Shown here piece by piece: positions 41,021 to 52,017 of a DNA stretch of 64,000 nt (positions within the stretch are counted from its first letter, which is position 1; every line of letters begins with the position of its first letter). Below the pieces are notes generated by a model. It was not told the DNA's origin, did no database searches, and saw only the letters and a list, made by a program, of their open reading frames with translations. Location: NCBI RefSeq assembly GCF_036669915.1, contig NC_089320.1, positions 1,406,245 through 1,470,244 on the forward strand. The letters are read 5' to 3'. Source of the stretch: Pocillopora verrucosa (lineage: Eukaryota > Cnidaria > Anthozoa > Scleractinia > Pocilloporidae). Made by a program: the position numbers and the translations under genes.

Positions 41021-43317
41021 ATACTCCCCTTGCATTTGTGGCCAAATTCAAACCTTTAGAGCCAGATAACCTATGATGTAGTTTTTTAGTTTAACGGGTC
41101 TAGGGGATAACTTTCGAATTTTGATTCACGCCCCACTCACGGCGGTTGCATTCATTGCAATTTGCAAAGGAACATCAACTCCTTTCCTAGGTGATTACCT
41201 AGTATAATCATATTTCCTCAAATCGAACAATCAAGCTCTGCACAGTGTCACATGTTTTCTTTAACCTGCCGTAACATATTTATTTTCCTCTTACCAAAAT
41301 GATTTTGACACATTTTTTTTTTGGGGGGGAGGGGGGAGGGGGCAGATTTAAGCATTTTGTTTGCTTATTGTTCATCACAAGGTTCATGATTAACCCTGCA
41401 AGCCAAAGGTTTTCATTTGGTCAGCCAAACTTACCAATTCCAAGTCGGAACGGAAATGTACCAGTGTTTTAACCCTGACGAAGGGTTAACGCTCGAAACG
41501 TCAGCTTCAGAAACTCTTTACGGTGGCCGATTTGCATAATAAACTTAGTTCGTAAAACTAAATTATCTTGTAAAACCTCCTCTCAAGCAGCACCACAGTT
41601 TCTCTAAAACTTACCCTTTTTATGGATATGATTGGTTCGTCGTGCCCCACCTCTTTAAATAAACCAACACGCGCCTTGACAGGATCCTTTGATATTTCTC
41701 GGTTGAACCTAGGTGTTTAATTCTAGCGAATTCAATGTCTGCAACTTTCAACCTGAGTCTAAAGATGAATTCAGTCCTTTCAGGTCTACCTCGACCAGGA
41801 TGATCACACTGCAAGATCATATCCTACTTGCAATTTTGAAAATAAGTAACATGATATTTTGTTTCCATGAACTTCTACTAGGTAAAGTTTCCGCACAGCC
41901 CCATACCATTGTAAAACAAATCTGTTTTCCCAATGGAAATGTATTGTTTTTGTCATTGTTTTCTCTGTTCAAGAACTGAATGCATAATGTAGGATGGGGC
42001 TGTACGGAAATTTTACCTTCTACTAGGTAAATCGTTATGTTCCTTTAACAATGGTAGGTTATGAAATTGATGCTGATGAATTTGCTGCAAATTTGCTGCG
42101 AATTTGAATATTGCCAATGTAACATCATGATGATAACTTTTTTTTCTCCCGAATCTAAAAACATCGTGCAAAACACAATTGTTATGCAAACAACATCCTC
42201 CATTCCGAGGGTGAAATCTTATTATGCTTGTAGTTTTACGCATTTGTTTTCCTCAGAAAAATTGTAACATGGCACCTTTCCTAGTTACGTAGCTAAAGTG
42301 ATTTTTTTTAAAGCCATATCACAGCTGTATCACAGACAACTCTAACGCGACTTGTAAATCCACGGTTGTTCCTTTCTATTCCAAAACAAAACAAAAAATT
42401 AATCCCAACCCAAAAATATTATACCACAAAAAGAATTCCTTAACGCTACATACCTCTGACGCCTTCAACCTAATTAGATTAGATACCAGCACAATATATA
42501 ACTTAGCAGTGAGAAAAATGAATGTCTCTCTAGCTATAGATCCTTTCATTAACCCTTTTTATAGCCTACTGCCCTACCGACTCAGAGATCTTTAAATTTC
42601 GTTTCACAGCAATTTTCACACTCAATATGCACCGTTTTCCTTTCACAGAACGCCAGATAATTCATGTAAATTTGGTAGTTTATGTCCTTATTCTATTTCA
42701 ATGGTGAAGGCGCAACTAACGAACAAGTGGGACTTACTTATGTCGCTCAAAGTTTTGAACCTACCTAATCAGCCAATATACCTACACTAATATCGATTTT
42801 TTATTCTCGTCCTTACGACGGCTCAATTTTAGCTGTACAACATATTCATATATACATATACATACACCAAAAGGCAAAGCAACTTTTCTCCTCGTCAAAA
42901 TGTTTCGGAGAAAACCATGATGAGTTCAAAATCAATTTTTCCATATTAGCTGAGAATGGATGAAGCTGAACCTCGACAATTTTGTCATTCTCTGACATTC
43001 TTATCGTAGCTGTTAAAACAAAACTAATTACATTAAAACAAGCTAACTGTTTGCATACCAGACACTTTCTCTTTCACCTCAAACCTGTACTCAAGATTCT
43101 TAACATACAGATCGCAGCCTCCAAAAAAACAAGCGAAAAACTGTGAGACTTAGTAATTATGGTGAGAAGAAAGTTAACGTGAAAAGAAAAATATAATAAA
43201 ATGACAGCATAACAAAATAACAAAATAAGGAGTTCTCATCGTAAAATGAAATAAAATACTCTATTTACACCATTTACAAAATTAAAAGAAAAAAAAAGGA
43301 GACTTACTATAAACTAG
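41021..43317. other. Spacer between units 2 and 3, no gene
   Basis: At 41465-41570 lies half of the fold-back element seen whole at 53514 (GAAGGGTTAACGCTCGAAACGT, then TTTACGGTGGCC). At 41318-41342 there is a T8-G7 run with GGGGGAGGGG. Near 41881-42020 two stretches around CTAGGTAAA and GGTAAAATTTCCGTACAG face each other (GTAAAGTTTCCGCACAGCCCC and its inverse), suggesting another decayed inverted-repeat element. No coding exon recognised. Confidence 0.5.
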
Positions 43318-45315
43318 TTAGACCTGACTTCCGATTACTATATCTTGCTCAACTGGCTCGTTGTCACTATGCTCGTGTTCAACACCAACTCGTGTTTCCC
43401 CGTCTTGAATCTAAAGAAAAGTAAATTTCAAAATAATTTACTCTTTGCGTTATTGGCAGGACTAGAAATTACACTGACAACACCTAGTGAAAAGCTTCCG
43501 GTAACAAATGAGATTTTCCTGTTTTATGAAAGGTAAGTGCGATGGGAACTTAAATCATCTTAGGATTTACGTAGTTTTTATTTGTTGTATTTTTTATTTT
43601 ATCTAAAATCGTACACACTCATCTGCAATGAGTGCATTGATAATCATCTAGAGGTGTTTTTTTTTTAAAAATGCACGATTACGTTAATTGTTGAGTCTCA
43701 ATCCTTTAGCCTTGCTTTACTCTATATTCCTAGAACATCTGCTACTTTATTGATGTCTTCATGCGGGTATTCTTAAGAAATATTTTACCATTAAAATTCA
43801 CCAGACAGCATCTTGATAACGAGCGGAGGTGTAAAGTAAAATTGGACTTTCTGAGGTTAACATACATTAACATACATAAGGGTTATTATCTGAGAAATTC
43901 TCGAAAAAAAACGATGTCAATAATGGTAACTCACGGTTAAAAGGTTTACGTCTAACTCTCCCATCTCCAGGATCATATCTCCATTTTCACTCAACAGTTT
44001 TCCTTTAACTTTCATGATAGAGGCGTCACTACTTGGTAGGGTGCACGTGACATTCTCTGCCAGCCTCATATGGTCAACCTTCCTCCTTTCGACCTATAAA
44101 ATAACGCATGGTGGACTACTTCACACTTTGATGATTTAATACAAAACGTTCTCTATAAGGTTTGTTACAACCAATGTAGAATTCCTTTTTTAGCAAACAA
44201 TTGCCTAAGCGAAAAATCCAGATGATAAACTGTCTTTAAGGCTTAAAGTTGTAGATGAGGCCATCAAGCAATTCAGTTGGTAGAACTAGTTATAGATCTG
44301 AACTCTCACGAGGCACTAGTATTAAAGAAATCAACCTTGGAAAAAAAAAAACCGAAATAATTCTGCCTCCTATTCTTTACCTCCTTGAAAGCTTCAAAAT
44401 CTTCCATGATGAACCGTGCAATGAGTTTCTCTCCTTTTTCCCTCTTCCATCGGAAACTGTTTGTGTATATCCCCTTCGTATTTTGATCACACTGCACCTC
44501 CTATGCAAAGTTCATAATCATTTCAGAGTTGTACAGGACGTCTATTATAGACACAGACAAATACTTTTTTCGTGATCTTCATTACTACAAGATAACACTT
44601 TATCTTCACATATATTAAGGCTTCTTGAGAATTAAGAACCGAGCACACTTCTCAAAATATGATTGGTCAAACTGTACCATCTGACTACTAGTTAGATCAG
44701 GTTTGACTGATTTAATTACTAACTGTCTGACGTAGTAACTAATTTCCGTAATTACCAGTGACTGTCTAAAGGATAGCTAACAACTGTTCACCAAAGTGGA
44801 GGTGGCTCGTGGTGGATATTGACCGAGCCACGAAGTGGTGAGGTAAATATCTACGTTAGCTACCGACACTGAAGTGAATAGCATTTTCAGCATGTAATAA
44901 AACAATGGAATAACATGTCCAAAATGTTGGTTTTAACTCATTTACTCCTGCAGCGATTACAATATTTTTTCGGGTGCAAATCTTGCGTGAGTTGCTCGAA
45001 GATAAATTATAAAGAATATTCGGAGTTTGTGTAACCAATTAGAGGGTGACTTCTATACTATCCACTGTTTTAGTATATACTAACATATACTAAAACAGTG
45101 CTAGTAAGACTGACTGAACGGCCGACTGGCCCACCGACACATACCCGGAGAATATTTAACCGACCAGAATCCTCCGAGGCCCTGGTGACGTACATGACCA
45201 GTTGGTGCCGTAATCTTGTTCCTACGTTTGTCGCTTCTCGCACACAGCTGAAAACATCTACCATGTAATAATCGACGCAAGACTCTTGGATGCGTAAAGG
45301 AACGTTATCGGACAT
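43318..45315 (-). CDS. A3: paralogue of A1, divergent partner of B3
   Basis: Exons on the minus strand: 45315-45145, 44500-44381, 44093-43935, 43410-43318, phase 0 throughout, 180 residues. Start MSDNVPLRIQESC. Exon 2 contains NSFRWKREKGEKLIARFIME and exon 3 begins VERRKVDHMRLAEN. Exon 4 is longer than in A1/A2 and reads IQDGETRVGVEHEHSDNEP and then EQDIVIGSQV. The ETRxxVEHEH motif ties it to the others. Clearly more diverged from A1/A2 than they are from each other. Intron 1 holds a perfect 14-bp inverted repeat at 45064-45099. Function unknown; no domain recognised. Confidence 0.85.
44660..45050. repeat. MITE-like sequence in A3 intron 1
   Basis: The stretch holding GGAGGTGGCTCGTGGTGGAT and GACCGAGCCACGAAGTGGTG (44801-44850) contains a nearly self-complementary core around GTGGCTCG/CGAGCCAC. 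I associate this core with a repeat found often in anthozoan DNA. The ends are not clear. Confidence 0.45.
45064..45099. repeat. Perfect 14-bp inverted repeat in A3 intron 1
   Basis: ACTGTTTTAGTATA is followed after 8 bases by its exact reverse complement TATACTAAAACAGT. It lies about 45 bases beyond the exon 1 donor, so the transcript could form a hairpin there. Confidence 0.8.
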
Positions 45316-45791
45316 GGTAGGACCGATAGAACACAATACGGTTTCTTTTACTTTCTTCTTTGGTGCAAATTGCAGCCTTGAAAAAAAATAAATAAATAAA
45401 AGATAAGAAGTTCACAAAATATATTGAATAGTGGACATAGTAATAGCGGACAATCAATATCACATCTGTGTTTTCCTGTCGTAAAGCTATTGTCCAATAT
45501 TACTGAATGCACTAACTGTTGGGCACCCCTGTTTAGCATAGACAATTCTTGATTCAAGGAAAGTTAGTTTCTAAACAAAACGTGGTTCTGCGTAGGTGTG
45601 GGTTTTACAAGATAATTTGACTTGTATCCCTATATGCAAATCGAATTCACTTTAGCAGTTTTAAATCTGGTGCCAAACAGAAAACTGTTGTCAGTATGGT
45701 TAAATACTGATAATCGCTCCTTTGCTACTCTAGCATATAATGTGCAGTGTACTCTGTTTGCTAAATAACCTCTGATGTCTGACGATGTAAG

Positions 45792-45801
45792 GGGGTTTCC
45801 C
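45792..45801 (+). promoter_or_regulatory. NF-kappaB consensus site, A3-B3 interval
   Basis: GGGGTTTCCC matches GGGRNNYYCC exactly. It is about 0.5 kb upstream of the A3 start codon. Confidence 0.5.
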
Positions 45802-46240
45802 TACGAAAAAATTAGAACAAAACAAAAACATATTCTCACCTAAGGTGTTTTCTTTCTCGAGTTATGAACGAAAACAAATGGAACCTGTCTCAGCTTTAAC
45901 TAGGTCATCACAATCACTGTAGAAACGTACATGATATCTCTACTACAAAAATTTATCAAATAGAATCAGTTGCTTGTAAATTAATGCCTGTAGCGATTCT
46001 TACCCAAAGGCTTTCCGAAACCAGAGTAATGAATCTGCGTTAGATTCCTTCTTCGAATCTTTGTTGGCTGCAGTGAGATAGCCTTTGGTCTTTTGAGCTC
46101 TTTGATTCACCACTCACATTACAAATCAGCTGCTTAGTACACGTGCACTTGTTTCCAAATGATTTAATCGCGAGCTCTATGCGTTATACGGGCAACAGAC
46201 TTTGTACCGAGTGCCCACAAGCCAAACATGTGATGAATAA

Positions 46241-46250
46241 GGGATTCCCC
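46241..46250 (+). promoter_or_regulatory. NF-kappaB consensus site, A3-B3 interval
   Basis: GGGATTCCCC matches GGGRNNYYCC exactly. It lies midway between A3 and B3. Confidence 0.5.
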
Positions 46251-47180
46251 TTAGCACTTTCGACTTCAAAAATGCTTACACATCAAAAATCAACAGCCTT
46301 TATTGAGACGCCGTCTGACAAATTAACTTTTTGCTCAGACTTAGTTATTGTAAAGGATTTCCCTGTTTTCTTCTCAGATATTCAATAGCCTAGAGACTAA
46401 GGCTTCAGCGAAAGAGCTTATCTTGGAAACCCGAAGGCCGCTTTCCTAAGCGTTTCTGGATTTTTGTTTATCTGGTCACGTGAAAGTGTTGTATTCAGGG
46501 TTGAATGATTTTCTATACGACAAAAAAGTGCTTCATTGCAAATTTTTGTTTCGACAAGGGAAAAACCCCGGCCTTATTTTTTTTGTTTGTTTTGTTTTGT
46601 TTTGGATTTATTTCTGTATGACTTGTTTCAAATCATATACCTTATTTTGGTGCTTTCGCCAGATTCGCTATCTGCAGCAGAACATAGGAGAAAAATTTAG
46701 TAATAGAATATAAAATCTCATGAAAACTTTAGTTTCGTCGTTTGGTTATTTTTTTAACCTCTACAGACGGCGACTGCATGGCGGTTAATGACGTGCTTGT
46801 ATTATGTTTAACTAGTGGTCTCAGTTTTCATTTGTTATGAAGATATTTGCCTTTATTTTTATTTTAATTTCACTTCACAGCTCAAATGGAAATCGAAGGC
46901 GACTTCAATAAGCAATCTTGGCAGCGTTAAATGCCCATCTATTGTAGTTTCCATCACCGGTTGAGCTAAAACATGCTTTGTATCTTAAATGTTTCACTAA
47001 TTAGGGGAAAATTCCCTTTTCGCTTTCACTTTCCTGTTTGGGTTAAATATTGGCGACAAGTACCAGTCAAAATCCATCCAGTTGGCACGAATCAAGCAGC
47101 GCAAACAGGGAAAGAGATGTTCGTGGTGTTGAAGTCATGTAAAGCCCAAGAGAAAGCAAAAATCCGGCCCAGCAGCAAGA

Positions 47181-50100
47181 ATGTGTCCAGGTAACACAAT
47201 GCACATATTATCAACTGATTCACAAATCTACAGACACTGACTCCTACATTAACTAGACTGCACCTTCCAAATAACAGAAAATGTTGCACACATTAAAAGT
47301 TCTTGCTGTGTCGCCCGAAATTCAAAATTAGCATACATTTTCATCTTCGGTATCTTCATAGCGGCTGCAGTTATATGCTAATACATTGAAATTATATTGA
47401 AAATATAGAAGGAGTTATTTCCAATTTATCTGTAGCTCTAAACACATGAAATGATTTTAACTTTTCCTCTGACGCAGTGCAAGGCGTTTTTTTGTTGTTT
47501 TGTTCCTTCGTTCATTTGTTTGTTTGTCTGATTTTTTTTCCAACGAAGAATGCTGGATGAGCTCGAATTTTCTTTGGTTCATTAGTGACATTTTTGTCAC
47601 TGGAGTGTCATTCTGTGTGAGGACTGATCTGAAGCACGTTTGCAGACTCATCATCATCCTCATTATAGCCTCAACCGTCACCATCTTCATCGTTATCATT
47701 ATCACTGCCATCATTACTATTATCGTCACGGTCATCATCGTTATCATTATCATCATTTATTTGTATCAGTATCGCAGAGGTCATGGGGTCAGATCTCGTG
47801 CGGACCTGAACATTTTTCAGGCCTTATTTTCACCACTAGTTCAGTAGTATTCATAACTGCAAGGATCGATTCTATATCCGTTTATTCAACCGCAGTGCAC
47901 ATATCTGATTTTCATATATTTGCAGTCGTTGTTATCATCATTGTCACCATCGTCATCATTATCACTGCCATCATTACTATCATCGTCACTGTCATCATCG
48001 TTATCATTATCATCAAGCAAACAATCTATCTATATATCTATCCATCTTATCAACCATCAATCCATCAATCTAGCTATAGATCCATCTCTTTACTTGTTCT
48101 TCTGGCAATTTTAAAGTCTAGTTTATCATGCATCTCCTTCTTTTTTTCTCTAGGGTTGTTTTAAACGTTTTTTTAAACTGATATTATATCTTAATCTCTA
48201 ACAGCTGTGATGGTCAGTGGCCGTTACGTGATATATCAAAATGGGCCCATTCCTCCGAAGCCCATTTTGCTGGAACACTGCTGTTTGATGGTGAAGGGAA
48301 ACACCTGGGTTACTTCTGTTAAATGCCGGCCACATTCCAATCAAAGTAAGAAAAAGAAAAAGTGGCAAAATATTAAAGAAGTGTATCCTGATGCTAAGGT
48401 GGAGACAAAACATAACGACATCCGGCTGACGTTGCCAGTGCTAAGAGAAAGTCTCGAAGTGGCAGCCTTTGGAACTCCAGGAAAAGATGACCAGAAGCGA
48501 ATGCAAATGACGATCTTTGGGAAGGAGCCAACCAAAGCCTGTGACTGGCATATCAGAGTTTATCTAATAGATGATTCCGAAATGGCGTTCAAGGTAACAC
48601 ATTTACTCCTGATCTGTATTCCACCAATTTTTCTCTAAAGGAATAAAGGTTAAGTCAAAAGAAAAAAATGAGAAAAACTAAAGAAGAAAAAAAGAAAGAT
48701 TATTGCCTCAATGATCCTACTGAAATATTTCATCCTCTTCTTGAATCACTCTTCTGAATTTTTCAAGCATTTTTCTCCTAAGTTAGTTTGCTCTTTGCTC
48801 GAATAAGTTGTTTTAATTTTTTTGTATATCTTTGTTTGACTTGTTTGTTTGTTTGTTTTGTTTACGTTGTCTGTAAAATCTGTTCACCTTTTCCCTTTTA
48901 TTCAATTTTACAGCAGATTTGCAAGGAAAGAGAAGATGCAGAAATGAAATTTTTGACAACACTATCAAGCTTGTTTGTATCCAACAGTGAGCAGGATATC
49001 AGCATAAAAGTTTCTGCCGTGGCATCGGGGTGGCACATCTCAGGGGAAAATATGAAAGTAAGTTAGTCTAGAGAGGGAGGGTGTGTTGTTAGATAGTATG
49101 ACTTTCAGGGATAACTGACAGTAGAAATAAGATTTAGTTTTGATGGTAAAACACGCATTTAAGCAGCAGATAGAGCCTGCCAACGCAATAATTTTAGGGT
49201 TCTGATCCCAAGGTTCTCAACTTTCATATAATTCCGTAGGCGATAGCTTCAAGAAGTGCCTGGAATTACCAAGAAAATCCGACAGATTTTCCCTGTTGTG
49301 AGTTTTCTGTGAGTCACGTTGATATAACAAAACAGCAGTTCTTCTGTAAAATGACAGCAACACACGAAAACGACATTGCTGGCAACGAGATTGTGGCCTT
49401 TTTCCAACAGGTAAATAAACTCATCATAACCTTTACTTAATCCATATTGTATCTTCACGGTTATCGTAATGCTATCGACTTTACGAAGCAATTTACAAAG
49501 AAGTAGCCAAGGTAGAAATTACTAGCTAGACGACACGAGTGAGCGACGGCATGAGAAGAGTTGAGAAATTGCTGAAAGATCGATCTCAAAAAGTGAGATT
49601 AAGTTATCTATTAGTTTATTTGCAAATGAAAACAACTCGTTTGGAAGAACGGTGGTTCAAAAACAAAACAAAAACAAAGACAAAAAAAGGAGAAAAATAA
49701 TTAAAAAAAAAGAGAGGGAGAAAAACTGATAAGGAATAAGTTTTAAAACAACAAATGTCAGCTAATATAATAGCTAATATTAGGATAGGCGATTTATCAG
49801 ATCTCCTTACTTCATATTACAGAAAAGTGATGCCAAGATCAATAACCCAACTGAAAAGAAGTTCAAGAACACTCTGAAGATGAACTGTTCGAAAGGTTAG
49901 ACATATTTATGCTTTTGTTTATAATTGGACAAAATTGTATCATTATGCTTTCCTAGTCAAATTTACCTTAGGTCCCCCAATCATATTTACTCAATGTCTT
50001 TTAGATATCCCTAGGGTTAAGGAGGGAAAGGGGATTTATTCAAATTGAATAGCTCTCGCCTAACTTTATGAGAGCCGAGCCTACATTGAGAGTATAGGAT

Positions 50101-50395
50101 GTATAAAGATGAACACTAAAATATTTCTGTCGTTTAACCGATGGGTTGTTTGGCTAAAAATACCTCAGCAGTTGACTGATGAGATGAAATGAGCATCAAC
50201 AGGTGGGCTGTCCCAAGATAGGCTGCCCTAATTCAAGCAGCTTCGTTAGTCAGAAGTGAAAATTATGAAGCTGAAAAACCTTTTGGTGGGGAATTTTCGA
50301 TTAAATAATCGATGCATTCATTCATTCCCTCATTTATTTGTCCATTCATTCATTTTTATCATCAGAATCCAATGCTACTGGATGAAGACTCTTAG
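47181..50395 (+). CDS. B3: ZU5-tail plus UPA domain protein, 6 exons
   Basis: Exons: 47181-47190, 48205-48593, 48914-49057, 49240-49410, 49823-49895, 50366-50395. Phases are the same as in B2. About 268 residues with exon 5, ending ESNATG; without exon 5 the tail is NPMLLDEDS. ZU5 second half: PILLEHCCL, then TWVTSVKCRPHSN, then AKVETKHNDI. UPA: QKRMQMTIFGKEP, HIRVYLIDDSEMAF, FLTTLSSLFVSNS, SGWHISGENMK, then CCEFSVSHVDITKQQFFC. Exon 5 is lysine-rich (KFKNTLKM). A longer Met frame exists in exon 1 (MFVVLKSC), but it does not join in frame to exon 2, so the start is taken as MCP. No membrane segment or death domain. Confidence 0.8.
47646..48015. repeat. CAT/ATC-type microsatellite blocks in B3 intron 1
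   Basis: Two blocks of TCATCATCGTTATCATTATCA-like repeats, at 47646-47760 and 47928-48015, flank a unique stretch. They create open frames rich in Ser, Ile or His that are not genes. Confidence 0.85.
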
Positions 50396-52017
50396 ACGGT
50401 TGTATTTGTACAGCTTCTTAACAAGCCTTGCAGCTTTGTGTTAACATAATGATTTCCACCGTCCACTGTATTGACACGCTCACAAATTTCCAAAGATAAC
50501 ACAAAAAGGCCTCCAGTCAAATTGCAAAAATGATGGATCTAAATTTCTTTGAATAGATCTTTGCAAGGCTGAAAAAAAATAAAAAAAACTTAAATAGTAG
50601 AATGCATCGAGTCAAATTAAAATGTAGAAATGTAGGGGCTGAGTTTTTGTCTTTTTTTTTTTTTTGGCCAATTTTATGGACCAAACCTAATGCCACATTG
50701 AAATCTGTCAGCATTTTATGGGCAGTCAATTAAAAGCAAAAAAATGTCCAGCTGTTGAAAGTTTTCTTGTTTGACCTTTATTTGACAACTCTCTTCTATG
50801 TTTTTCTTCCTTATTCTTTTTTTCTTGTTTGTTTTTTTGTTATTTATTTTCTATATAATTTACTCTTTCATGTTATCTAAACGAATTAGTTACGGCTTAA
50901 CCCCAGTACCTCAAATTGCCATGGGAAATTGAAATTACTTCGAGTTATTAGGGCTTTGAACAAAAAGGCAAGAAACACTTGATTAAAGAGGTTTTATGCT
51001 TATACAAGTTTCACTGGAAGATTTCTAGAAATGTAAGAGAATAACAACGACAAAAGAAAACAAAACAAAAAAAAAGCATGAAAACCACAAAAAAGTAGAT
51101 GCTCTTCAGAATGTTTATAGCGCTTAATCTAATTTTAACATTTGCTGAAAAATCTATTCACATGATTGATTTGAAGGATAGTTTTCCGTTGCAAATTGTT
51201 ATTGCTCATTAGTCTGCAAAAATTAAAATCGACTTCGAGTTATCGAGGGTAAATTTTCAAAGAAAAGTACCTGAAGGGAAGTAAAAATCGCTACGAGTTA
51301 GCGGGGGTTTTAAGTTAACGAGGTTTTGAGTTATAGGGGTTAAAATTACATTAAATGTATGAGGCAAATCTAAGGGAAATCAGTTTTGCTTCGAGTTAGT
51401 ATGGAAATCGAGTCACCGAGGGCTCGAGTTATCGGGATTCAACCTATATTAATTTTTATTCCAACCAATTTTTATTTTTCTATCTTTGACTCAGTACATG
51501 TTTTCGAAAGGTGGTGAGGCAAGAAGATGTGGACTCGCTGTCGTGACGTGAGCAATTTCTGAATGAAGACTTTAAAAATAATCGTGAACTTTTCACATGA
51601 AACCATTCGACCCATTGCCTCTGGGTATCTGTACATTCAACTTAACCCCTCTCCCTCACCCCTCCTTCCCCCTGTACGTAATGAATGAAACTTGAGCTCG
51701 GGAGAGTATAGATAAACAGTATACGTAACACGAACTGATACTGTATTTCATTCAAATCAATCCGATATTTACATGTTTACAGGGTAGATAAGCGTAGTTC
51801 GGACGATTAAGGCGTCTTCTGCCGTCTTAGCTGTCAACATACGGCTCCACACTTGCGCCAACCACGGTACATCACGGTCTCACGACCCTGGACAGGCTCA
51901 GTCCGGACCGCCACCGCAGGCGACCAATGTAGTGCGTTTAATCGCAGCAACTCGCGCCGTCTCGAACTAAACGTCACGCGCCTCTCCGCCACTCCAATAG
52001 AACTTCTGTCCCTCCCT
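50396..52017. other. Spacer between B3 and A4
   Basis: The tract 50890-51460 repeats motifs such as CGAGTTATCGAGGGT, GAGTTAGCGGGGG and GAGTTATCGGGATTC. It looks like a decayed DNA-transposon derivative. Related motifs (CTCTCGATAACTCAAACCCT) appear at the right edge of the window, 63925-64000. A C/T-rich run lies at 51640-51672. No coding exon recognised. Confidence 0.5.

Larger units (their letters stand above)
45316..47180. other. Divergent interval A3-B3
   Basis: The shortest of the four A-B intervals. On the minus strand TTTTTTTTCAAG|GCTGC at about 45375 may be the acceptor of an A3 5' UTR intron. Two exact NF-kappaB consensus sites lie here (45792, 46241), with near matches at 46558 (GGGAAAAACCCC) and 47004 (GGGGAAAATTCCC, 165-177 bp upstream of the B3 start). 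No other gene seen. Confidence 0.55.

Noticed and set aside
46143-46388. 81-codon open frame between A3 and B3
   Set aside because: No counterpart in the other three intervals, no recognisable motif and no splice support.
47640-48164. Open frames rich in Ser, His and Ile in B3 intron 1
   Set aside because: They translate CAT/ATC microsatellites.
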